This document shows positions 1 to 5,051 of a DNA stretch of 5,739 bases, piece by piece. The notes beneath the pieces are model-generated. The model made no database searches, was not told where the DNA came from, and saw only the letters and a program-made list of their open reading frames with translations. Each line of letters opens with the position of its first letter. The first letter of the stretch is position 1. The stretch comes from CAZWUL01 sp964636625 (GTDB taxonomy: Bacteria > Atribacterota > Phoenicimicrobiia > Phoenicimicrobiales > Stramentimicrobiaceae), in assembly GCA_964636625.1 (NCBI GenBank), contig CAZWUL010000067.1, forward strand, positions 1 to 5,739. The letters run 5' to 3'. Made by a program: the position numbers and the translations under genes.

Positions 1-74
1 GTAAGTTAAGCTAATAATTTTCATGCTGCGGTGAACTTATCTCTCCTTTTTGCAGGAAGCGTTGCGGTAAATAG

Positions 75-93
75 GGTGGGTTGCCAACCCACC
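75..93. repeat. Perfect palindrome, 8-bp arms
   Basis: GGTGGGTT (75-82) pairs perfectly with AACCCACC (86-93) across a 3-nt loop. No T-run follows on either strand, so it is not a standard intrinsic terminator. GTGGG/CCCAC hairpins of this kind are often dispersed intergenic repeats, but a genome-wide copy number would be needed to say so here. Confidence 0.6.
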
Positions 94-127
94 AATGACA
101 TGCCGCTTTCCCCCAGATCGCCACGTC

Positions 128-142
128 ACCACCTTCGGTGGT
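128..142. repeat. Perfect palindrome, 6-bp arms
   Basis: ACCACC (128-133) and GGTGGT (137-142) flank a TTC loop. It lies 35 bp from the 75-93 palindrome. No T-run or gene end is associated with it, so a function cannot be assigned. Confidence 0.5.
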
Positions 143-203
143 TCCTCGCGATAACGACAGCCTGAAACCTGATCGCCTAACACCTGATTCCTGGTACCTT
201 TTC

Positions 204-287
204 TTCCCCATTCCCCAATCGCTTTCCCCTTAAATGCAAATATAAGCGTGGGGAGGCTCGAACTCCCAACTAATGGCTTAAAAGGCC
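204..287. repeat. Left copy of island-flanking direct repeat (candidate attL)
   Basis: This 84-bp stretch matches 5651-5734 in the same orientation with no gaps (constant offset 5447). I count 10 mismatches, five of them within the inner 63 bp (225-287). It contains C-rich CCATTCCCC-like DNA, the shared block TCCCCTTAAAT, and the 3' half of a tRNA. Similarity stops abruptly just inside the anticodon stem (GGCCC here, GGCCA on the right). Anticodon-loop and T-loop regions of tRNA genes are known crossover sites for tyrosine recombinases. The divergence implies either an old insertion or a resident tRNA paralogue rather than a fresh duplication. Confidence 0.7.
243..287 (-). pseudogene. tRNA-Lys (UUU) 3'-half fragment
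   Basis: Read on the minus strand, this contains an anticodon loop CTTTTAA with inner stem GGC/GCC, a 5-nt variable region (TAGTT), a perfect T-arm GGGAG-TTCGAGC-CTCCC and a 3' acceptor strand CACGCTT plus discriminator A. No encoded CCA follows. Upstream on the minus strand (about 288-330) there is no matching 5' acceptor strand or D-arm, and the lower anticodon stem is mismatched, so it cannot fold as a full tRNA. It is best read as a tRNA 3' end left at the far side of an integrated element. The matching larger copy is at 5690-5739. Confidence 0.75.
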
Positions 288-448
288 CAAAAACTCTTAT
301 TCATTAATTCTATTACATCCAAAGAGAAAAAATTGATAAGCTAAAAAGATATTTTGCTTATCTATTCTGTCTATTATGTCTTTTATTTAGAATGCCGGTT
401 GCACCCAAATTGCACCGAAAAAGCAAAGAAGTAATTGCAAATCAAGGA
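288..448. other. AT-rich junction DNA between tRNA fragment and R-M operon
   Basis: This 161-bp stretch has no gene. It holds the operon terminator (324-362), three tandem 9-mers of the form nnTnTGTCT or close to it (355-381: TGCTTATCT, ATTCTGTCT, ATTATGTCT), and two copies of TTGCACC 11 bp apart (399-405 and 410-416). Short direct repeats next to a tRNA-derived core are where integrase arm-type or excisionase sites would lie, but that function is an inference from position only. Confidence 0.4.
324..362 (-). terminator. Intrinsic terminator of the R-M operon
   Basis: On the minus strand GATAAGC (362-356) pairs with GCTTATC (341-335). The stem extends inward by four A-T pairs (355-352 with 346-343) after a single bulged base. 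AATTTTTTCTC follows directly (334-324), giving a six-T run two bases after the stem. It lies about 87 nt downstream of the specificity-subunit stop, in the correct orientation. The stem is AT-rich, so strength is uncertain. Confidence 0.65.
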
Positions 449-1906
449 TCAGAGATACTTTTCTAAGGCATTCTCCAGTTTTGTTATTGCTTCATCTTCA
501 ATAATGTTTGCTTCATCTCTTTCTTGGTATGCTTCTTTTGCTAAATCCCCAATTTCTTTTTCAATTGTTTCATCGGAGGGTTGGTAAACAATAATATCTT
601 CGAATAAATCACCTGCCTCACCGATTTCATCGACAACCCCGCCATATGATAATCGTTGAAATTGAACTTGACCATATGTTGATAATAAGAATGTTGTTAA
701 GTAACCTGGATGAATTTTTTCAGTATCAGGAACGATCCTCAAGACATGGTTTGTTGCAGTCCAATTATGGCTATATCTACTAACTAAAGATAGGTTTCCT
801 ATTGTTCCTGAGCAAGTAACTAAAATCCAATCCTCCTTTACACGATAATCTTCAATATCACTCCACTGATCCCAAACTGGTTTAATTCCTTGTGGTTTTA
901 TTTGCGTGATATGGCTTCCTTGCAATAAGGGTACACCAATTTCCGGATCTTCGACATAAGGTCGCTTAAATCTGCCAGGGACAAAATTTGTGGATAAATT
1001 TCGTAATTGTGAAGTGTGGCCATCGCCCTTATGTTCATGTGAATTCATGTAGTGTAAGGCTTTTTGGACAATAGGTCGATAATAAGATGCATCAAGTCTT
1101 AAATTATGGTCAAACTCACCGCCGATAAAAACCTCAATTTCACGATCATCAAAGTAAAGATAATCTTTTATAGGCATTTTTAAACGAGGTAAACCAACTT
1201 TTTCTGTTAATAATTGTTCTGCTTGCAATAATTTTTCTTGAGCATCAAATCTGATATTATGAGCGTGCATCATAGATTGGTTAATTTCTGAAAATAAATC
1301 TGGAATTACGGGGATATTAATCTCAGCAATATGATTTGCTTCAATATGTTTTACAGTCATCCCATACATGTTTTTTAATATCAAAGATTGGCCAACCCAG
1401 GTCTTAATAAATGCTTGAATATATCCAGACACATTATCACTTGATGGAATGAATCTTATCAAATCATCTGATATTGCAAATTGAGTATGTAATCTTGTAG
1501 CAATAAGAGATCGTCCTATACTTCCAGAACGAGTAATTAAAATCCATCCTTCTTCGATCTCTATGTCGTCCGGGGGATCAACTATAAATTTAGTTTCTTG
1601 CGGTGGAAATTTAAATAATTCACTAGGAGTTAAAAATGGAATGCCTTCTTCTACGGATGCATTCACATATTTTCTTTTAAATCGATTCGGCCAATAAATT
1701 TCATCAGCAAAATCCTTTAGATGCTTAATCTCAACCCCATCTTCTTCCAGATTTCGTAAAATTAAACGGGCAGCTATTCCTTCTTTACTAAAAAATCTCG
1801 CATCAAAACGATTTTCTGGATTTGTGCTTGGTTCACTGATTCTAGAAGAATCAATATCCAGATAATCAAAAGGCACATTTCGATTTGGGTTATTTATTAG
1901 AGTCAT
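449..1906 (-). CDS. R-M specificity subunit with two target-recognition domains (HsdS/BcgB-like)
   Basis: This is the DNA-reading subunit that should recruit the neighbouring nuclease-methyltransferase to a bipartite target. The preferred start is the ATG at 1906, which overlaps the upstream TGA as ATGA and has AAAGG six bases before it. This gives 485 aa. An in-frame TTG at 1930 would add eight residues, but ATG fits translational coupling better. Two related halves are visible. The first has FKRKYV (76-81) followed by a G-I-P-F-L segment and WILITRSGSIG (121-131). The second has FKRPYV (313-318), then G-V-P-L-L and WILVTCSGTIG (360-370). The W-I-L-x-T-x-SGxIG signature is typical of HsdS target-recognition domains. 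Helical spacers follow each half (about 204-237 and 444-485), as in HsdS proteins that set the gap between half-sites. The halves differ enough to suggest an asymmetric target. The sequence recognised cannot be predicted by eye. Confidence 0.9.
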   Translation of the reverse strand: MTLINNPNRNVPFDYLDIDSSRISEPSTNPENRFDARFFSKEGIAARLILRNLEEDGVEIKHLKDFADEIYWPNRFKRKYVNASVEEGIPFLTPSELFKFPPQETKFIVDPPDDIEIEEGWILITRSGSIGRSLIATRLHTQFAISDDLIRFIPSSDNVSGYIQAFIKTWVGQSLILKNMYGMTVKHIEANHIAEINIPVIPDLFSEINQSMMHAHNIRFDAQEKLLQAEQLLTEKVGLPRLKMPIKDYLYFDDREIEVFIGGEFDHNLRLDASYYRPIVQKALHYMNSHEHKGDGHTSQLRNLSTNFVPGRFKRPYVEDPEIGVPLLQGSHITQIKPQGIKPVWDQWSDIEDYRVKEDWILVTCSGTIGNLSLVSRYSHNWTATNHVLRIVPDTEKIHPGYLTTFLLSTYGQVQFQRLSYGGVVDEIGEAGDLFEDIIVYQPSDETIEKEIGDLAKEAYQERDEANIIEDEAITKLENALEKYL

Positions 1907-3702
1907 TTTATACCTTTGGCCTTTAACCAATCATCAAAAACTTCTGGGATGATAGGTAAATGATCATCAATTATCTCAAGTCCGGTTTCATCAACTTCTA
2001 TTTCACCTTCTGGAGTTGTAACATAAATTGGATTTCCTCTTTTATCATGACCAACCATTTTTGGTATGGCCATAAAAATATTTCCAGAATTGTTGTTGGC
2101 TCCTGTTATTTTCTTGAGAATTAATACACTTGTTTGAGTACCAGTACTAGGCTGGAACATTTCACTAGGCAAGTCAATGCTTGCAATGATTTGTGAATTT
2201 GCAGAAATCCAATTTCGCAATTCAATTAAGCCTGGATTGGTTAAAATACTATCTGGTAAAACAATGCCTAAAATACCACCTGGCTTTAATAGTTGAAGAC
2301 ATCTTTCAATAAATAGCTGTTCTGGTGGCAACCCATTGCTGTTTCTGGCAATCTCAAATTCTTCAAGAATTGAAGGTTCAGTAATTAAGGATTTTGTTCC
2401 AAAAGGTGGATTGGTAACAATAATATCGTAGGTATTTAAATTTAGAACTTCGCTAGCTTCATTATTCCAATTATCAGGAACATTGAGGGAATTGGCATGA
2501 ACAACATTTGTAGAACCATCTCCATGCATAACCATGTTCATTTGGGCGACATTAACAAGAAATGGATTAAAATCAACCCCATAAATATTGTTTTCAGCAA
2601 CTTCTTTAACTATCTGCTTTAATCTTTCACTCCTAACACCTCTTTCATAATAAATACTTTTAAGTGCTTGCAAACATGAAATGAGGAAACCTCCAGTTCC
2701 ACAAGCAGGATCTAAAATTTTTATTCTTCCTGGAGTAGATAGATCTTCCTTATTAAAAAGATTGAAAACCATTTCTACGGTCATATTACAAAGATTCCTT
2801 GGAGTGAAAAACTCTCCTCTATCACCACGCAAGTTGGGACCAACCAATTCTTCGTAGGCTTCGCCTTTAATATCAGTCTCTGTTTCAATAAAGCTAAATC
2901 TTTGTAATTCTGATACCACATAATTAAGAACATTCTTATTTAATGCAATTTCTTCATTTGGTTTGAAAATGTATTGGTATCTGGCTTGAACACTTCCAAA
3001 AAGATCAGTAATTCGCTGATAAACTGCTTCAATATCTTCATCTGGATGCTGAGTGTAGAATTTTAAATTAGGGCTAAATTGCTCATCAAAAACCTTTACA
3101 AAAATTATTTTTAACAGTTCTTCAAATGCTTCCGGTTTTTGAAAACCTTGGTTGGCGTAAATATAATTATGGATTCGTTTGAATACCTTCTTAAGGTTTA
3201 CTGCAGGTACCAGGTCTGCTCTAGTAGGTCTTGGAATGTCATTCTCACCTGCTTTAGGTATATCTGGAATCTCTACAAGAGATCGATGAGAATCTATTGA
3301 TTTTACAGAATAAGGTAAGCGTTCACTACCAACCCAAAGAGCAAATTCAGTATTCAAACAAGCAGCGACATAGCTTTCCAATTGTGCTACACCTTCTTTT
3401 TTGTCTGAAGGTGAGACTTTTTCGTGCTTGGTTTCGCAAATTAGGTATATGTTTTCTTGAATATGATCACTACCCTCTTCAAATATGGCAACATCAACAG
3501 CTTTTCTAGAGCTTCCCATTTTTATAGAGAATTCGGGTTGAATATCGTCTTTGAGATAGCCATATTCTTCTACAAGACTACGTAAAACATTTTGGCGAAC
3601 TCGCTCTTCTGGTTTGTCATTGCGTAATTCTCCAGTTATGTAACAACGAACTTTACCTTGAGGAATTATGATTACTTCTTCTGGGTTTGTGGTATCTGAC
3701 AT
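1903..3702 (-). CDS. Fused PD-(D/E)xK nuclease / N6-adenine DNA methyltransferase (Type IIB/IIG- or Type I-like RM subunit)
   Basis: The 599-aa protein probably both methylates adenine and cuts DNA. Residues about 30-135 look like the HsdR N-terminal nuclease fold (HSDR_N): P-E-E-R-V-R-Q (31-37), D70 in AVDVAIF, E90-x-K92 in ICETKHE, and Q107-xxx-Y111, a motif shared with RecB-like and HsdR nucleases. Residues about 170-290 form a helical HsdM-type N-terminal domain. The gamma-class methylase core follows: GEFFTPR (296-302), motif I DPACGTGGF (331-339), GVDFNP (375-380) and catalytic motif IV NPPF (431-434). All key residues are present. The C-terminal GHDKRGN block (551-557) is common in this methylase group. 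The start is the ATG at 3702, six bases after a strong AGGAGG. The stop overlaps the specificity gene by 4 nt. No HsdR translocase gene lies in the window. The closest known architecture is BcgI-A. A Type I M subunit with a vestigial nuclease domain is the alternative. Confidence 0.92.
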   Translation of the reverse strand: MSDTTNPEEVIIIPQGKVRCYITGELRNDKPEERVRQNVLRSLVEEYGYLKDDIQPEFSIKMGSSRKAVDVAIFEEGSDHIQENIYLICETKHEKVSPSDKKEGVAQLESYVAACLNTEFALWVGSERLPYSVKSIDSHRSLVEIPDIPKAGENDIPRPTRADLVPAVNLKKVFKRIHNYIYANQGFQKPEAFEELLKIIFVKVFDEQFSPNLKFYTQHPDEDIEAVYQRITDLFGSVQARYQYIFKPNEEIALNKNVLNYVVSELQRFSFIETETDIKGEAYEELVGPNLRGDRGEFFTPRNLCNMTVEMVFNLFNKEDLSTPGRIKILDPACGTGGFLISCLQALKSIYYERGVRSERLKQIVKEVAENNIYGVDFNPFLVNVAQMNMVMHGDGSTNVVHANSLNVPDNWNNEASEVLNLNTYDIIVTNPPFGTKSLITEPSILEEFEIARNSNGLPPEQLFIERCLQLLKPGGILGIVLPDSILTNPGLIELRNWISANSQIIASIDLPSEMFQPSTGTQTSVLILKKITGANNNSGNIFMAIPKMVGHDKRGNPIYVTTPEGEIEVDETGLEIIDDHLPIIPEVFDDWLKAKGIK

Positions 3703-3708
3703 CTTTTT

Positions 3709-3714
3709 CCTCCT
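3709..3714 (-). promoter_or_regulatory. Strong ribosome binding site of the nuclease-methyltransferase gene
   Basis: AGGAGG on the minus strand lies six bases before the ATG at 3702. It fixes that start. It also shows that the RM subunit is translated independently of the regulator gene 78 nt upstream. Confidence 0.8.
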
Positions 3715-3757
3715 ATAACAAAAACTTAAATGGTGAGTATGGATAAATCTGTCTGTG

Positions 3758-3788
3758 ATTTTATGAAGCCTTCTGAAATTTTAGTCAA
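3758..3788 (-). promoter_or_regulatory. Candidate internal promoter with embedded palindrome for the nuclease-methyltransferase gene
   Basis: On the minus strand TTGACT (3788-3783, five of six to the -35 consensus) overlaps the last codons and stop of the regulator gene. Seventeen bases later comes CATAAA (3765-3760), or TAAAAT (3763-3758) with a 19-base gap. The 9-bp palindrome GAAGGCTTC (3773-3765) sits in the spacer, a natural place for a repressor or activator dimer. This would let the regulator time methyltransferase/nuclease expression separately from its own. It is a by-eye promoter call and no transcript data are available. Confidence 0.45.
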
Positions 3789-4278
3789 TATTATTTGTAG
3801 AACCAACAACTTCAGTGAGATTTCGCTTTGCTTCTTGCAACTGATCCCAAATATTTTTGATTATTGCCTCTTGTATTCTTACGGTGGCAAGGGTCCTCCT
3901 CGCTTGAATCTGTAATTCTTCTTCTGTCAAATCATTCTTATTTTCAATTTCATCCCCTATTGTTTGAATATCGAGTAACGATTGTATCATTGCAACTTGT
4001 TCTTTTCTAACATCAAGGGGCATTTTACGAATGACTGCCACAAGCGTTTGAACATCGTCCCCCATATATTCTTCACCAAAAAAATGTTCGATAGGTTTAT
4101 TTAAGAAATCAGCAATTCTTGCTAATTCCACAACCGCAACCTGGACGTTTCCTTGCTCTAACTGTGAAATTGCGCCAGTGGTCTTTCCTAATGCATCAGC
4201 TAATTCTGATTGCGTGCGGTTTCTATCTTTCCTGGCTTGGCGGATTCGTTCCCCTATATATTCATTTGAAAGTTCCAT
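3781..4278 (-). CDS. XRE-family HTH regulator, probable controller of the R-M operon
   Basis: A 165-aa protein with an N-terminal Cro/C1-type helix-turn-helix at about residues 8-67. SELADALG (24-31) is the second helix, TTGAISQLEQG (33-43) the recognition helix, and the domain ends with the usual LARIADFLNKPIEHFF segment. Residues about 75-165 are charged and helical, possibly a coiled-coil oligomerisation region, with no family I recognise. Classic R-M controller (C) proteins are about half this length, so it is a longer XRE variant rather than a standard C protein. The start is the ATG at 4278, with AAGGA seven bases before it. It is the first gene of the leftward operon, 78 nt ahead of the RM subunit. 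Perfect palindromes overlap its leader, so autoregulation is likely. The DNA-binding role is confident; control of R-M is inferred from position. Confidence 0.88.
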   Translation of the reverse strand: MELSNEYIGERIRQARKDRNRTQSELADALGKTTGAISQLEQGNVQVAVVELARIADFLNKPIEHFFGEEYMGDDVQTLVAVIRKMPLDVRKEQVAMIQSLLDIQTIGDEIENKNDLTEEELQIQARRTLATVRIQEAIIKNIWDQLQEAKRNLTEVVGSTNNID

Positions 4279-4297
4279 AGGATTATCCTTGACAAGG
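4279..4297. promoter_or_regulatory. Overlapping palindromes over the regulator's ribosome binding site (candidate operator)
   Basis: Two perfect 11-bp palindromes share three bases: AGGATTATCCT (4279-4289) and CCTTGACAAGG (4287-4297). They begin next to the ATG at 4278 and cover its AAGGA ribosome binding site. This fits an autoregulatory operator for an XRE dimer, since protein bound here would also block early transcription of its own gene. Not verified. Confidence 0.5.
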
Positions 4298-4317
4298 AAG
4301 TATAGATGTGCTCAAAA

Positions 4318-4344
4318 ATTATATATTAACTAAATATATAGTTA
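4318..4344 (-). promoter_or_regulatory. Candidate promoter of the regulator/R-M operon
   Basis: The minus strand has a perfect TATAAT at 4323-4318, about 40 bases before the regulator ATG. No good -35 hexamer is seen at 16-18 bases (CTAACT at best). An inverted repeat TAACTA-N6-TAGTTA (4327-4344) covers the place where the -35 should be. A weak -35 overlapped by a dyad is common at activator- or repressor-controlled promoters. The region is very AT-rich, so a chance TATAAT is possible. Confidence 0.45.
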
Positions 4345-4431
4345 GGCTAGATAATTTTAGACTGCCTATAGAATAATGCAATTTTAAAAAAATTACAAGG
4401 GCAGAAATTAAGTACTTTGAAAACCTAGTAA

Positions 4432-4599
4432 GAAAGTGGCAGGGATGTTTAAATCCTGACCGCTCGTCGCAAGGTCGCTGTCGCTGGATGCAAAATGCCA
4501 CAGTCAAAAGGGAAGGTGTTAAGGAGCAAAGCGAACTTGCCACTTTCCCGGGATGTCGCAGCATCCAAAAAGCGACTGCGACCGGAGACAAGGGATGTT
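4432..4599. repeat. Structured intergenic repeat with nested inverted repeats
   Basis: Several pairings nest in this stretch. GAAAGTGGCA (4432-4441) is the exact inverse of TGCCACTTTC (4538-4547). GGTCGCTGTCGCTGGATGC (4473-4491) is complementary to 4561-4583 apart from one central mismatch and four extra As. GTCGCAG (4555-4561) pairs with CTGCGAC (4576-4582). GGATG (4551-4555) competes with 4486-4490 for CATCC (4562-4566). The 9-mer AGGGATGTT stands in direct orientation at both sides (4441-4449 and 4591-4599), like a target duplication. It could be a small non-autonomous mobile repeat or a structured RNA. Neither is shown. Confidence 0.5.
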
Positions 4600-4692
4600 A
4601 GTCATTGATAATCATAGGGATCCTGCTCAATTTTCAGCTTCCTTATTGCCGCAAGCAGCATAAAATCCCCCTTTTTAGCCGCTTTTGCTGGA

Positions 4693-4721
4693 TTGAAAAT
4701 CTGCGCGCAATCTGTTACACT
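4693..4721 (+). promoter_or_regulatory. Sigma70-type promoter of the small GNTNALKHG gene
   Basis: TTGAAA (4693-4698) and TACACT (4716-4721) are separated by exactly 17 bases. A TG one base before the -10 (4713-4714) makes it an extended -10 promoter. Transcription would start near 4728, about 55 bases ahead of the ATG at 4782. Confidence 0.6.
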
Positions 4722-4732
4722 CTGAATGGCTT

Positions 4733-4746
4733 AGAACAATCGTTCT
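4733..4746. promoter_or_regulatory. GAAC-N4-GTTC dyad, LexA (SOS) box-like operator
   Basis: AGAAC (4733-4737) and GTTCT (4742-4746) form a perfect inverted repeat around AATC. The core GAAC-N4-GTTC matches the LexA/DinR box of Bacillus and other Gram-positive-type SOS systems. It sits just downstream of the predicted transcription start, where a repressor would block the promoter. A chance 10-bp dyad cannot be excluded, and the host's LexA specificity is unknown. Confidence 0.4.
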
Positions 4747-4764
4747 GATTATCCGCGCAATTTT

Positions 4765-4772
4765 AAGGAGGG
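4765..4772 (+). promoter_or_regulatory. Strong ribosome binding site of the small GNTNALKHG gene
   Basis: AAGGAGGG lies nine bases before the ATG at 4782. It fixes the start and shows that the gene was once well expressed, although its 3' part now appears to be missing. Confidence 0.75.
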
Positions 4773-4781
4773 TCTTTAACC

Positions 4782-5051
4782 ATGACGGCACAATTAAGCG
4801 GGTCAACTGAAACAAAAGGAAACGGTCGCAAAAAACGTGGCGGCCAGGCGGGGAATACGAACGCCCTCAAGCATGGCTTCTACACGAACAACTTCTCCCT
4901 CGCAGAACGCCGGGGCCTTGAAGCCACAAAGGAAATCGTCCTTGCGGATGAGATTGCGTTGCTGCGTGTTTTGATTAGGCGCTTTAGTGGCCAGGTCCTG
5001 GCCGGTCAGGGCGTCCCCCTCAACGAATCCGCCCACAAGCGGTCAGCATGA
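4782..5051 (+). CDS. Small GNTNALKHG-motif protein, probably 3'-truncated
   Basis: The frame encodes 89 aa. The N-terminus is basic and low-complexity (about 1-25), with a G-G-Q-A-G-N-T-N-A-L-K-H-G-F-Y signature around residues 20-35. It continues as an acidic/helical stretch ending in DEIALLRVLIRR (about 56-67). GNxNALKHG motifs occur at the N-terminus of small phage-terminase-like and other mobile-element-associated proteins. The molecular function of this one is unknown to me. It has a good promoter, a LexA-like dyad and a strong ribosome binding site. The last 10-20 codons look unlike the rest and run into an IS3-family remnant whose homology begins near 5044, so the native 3' end was probably lost to IS insertion or deletion. 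Its base composition is richer in GC than the R-M operon, suggesting a separate origin. Confidence 0.6.
   Translation: MTAQLSGSTETKGNGRKKRGGQAGNTNALKHGFYTNNFSLAERRGLEATKEIVLADEIALLRVLIRRFSGQVLAGQGVPLNESAHKRSA

Larger units (their letters stand above)
1..203. other. Left flank, no supported gene
   Basis: I see no gene here. A 66-codon minus-strand reading frame (11-211) has no ribosome binding site I can identify, resembles no family I know, and runs through two palindromes, so it is not called. The stretch holds two perfect short hairpins (listed separately) and a run of CCTGA/ACCTGAT-like near-repeats at about 160-190. By position it should be chromosomal DNA outside the left end of the island, but that rests only on the tRNA-derived repeat that begins next to it. 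Confidence 0.5.
4345..4781. other. Intergenic region between the divergent operons, no supported gene
   Basis: No convincing coding sequence is present. A 90-codon minus-strand frame (4319-4591) crosses long inverted repeats and the regulator promoter, lacks a ribosome binding site I can identify and resembles nothing I recognise. The region splits into an AT-rich part next to the R-M operon (to about 4430), a GC-richer structured repeat (4432-4599), about 90 bases with nothing I can name, and the promoter of the small rightward gene (4693-4772). CGCGCAAT occurs twice (4704-4711 and 4754-4761), on either side of the GAAC-N4-GTTC element. Confidence 0.5.

Noticed and set aside
11..211. 66-codon minus-strand reading frame
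   Set aside because: No identifiable ribosome binding site, no recognisable domain, and it runs through two perfect palindromes and the C-rich edge of the direct repeat.
204..287. Complete second tRNA gene at the left edge
   Set aside because: No D-arm or complementary 5' acceptor strand lies upstream on the minus strand and the lower anticodon stem is mismatched, so it is only a 3' fragment.
355..416. CRISPR array
   Set aside because: The repeats are only 7-9 bp and mostly tandem without spacers, far from CRISPR repeat length, and no cas genes are present.
391..448. 3' remnant of an integrase gene
   Set aside because: A short open stretch on the plus strand has no recognisable tyrosine recombinase motif (no R-H-R-Y residues in context), so no coding remnant can be supported.
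1907..1930. TTG at 1930 as start of the specificity subunit
   Set aside because: The ATG at 1906 overlaps the upstream stop as ATGA and has AAAGG at good spacing; the TTG lies inside the upstream gene without a comparable site.
4319..4591. 90-codon minus-strand reading frame
   Set aside because: It spans nested inverted repeats and the regulator promoter, has no ribosome binding site and resembles no known protein; it is a by-product of the structured repeat.
4432..4599. Retron msr/msd or DGR-type structured RNA
   Set aside because: No reverse transcriptase gene lies in the window and no branching-guanosine or template-repeat architecture could be identified; kept only as an unassigned structured repeat.
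4987..5046. ATG at 4987 as the true start of a 205-aa transposase
   Set aside because: The first 20 codons are out-of-frame DNA of the preceding small gene and match nothing in IS3 OrfB; family homology begins only near 5047.
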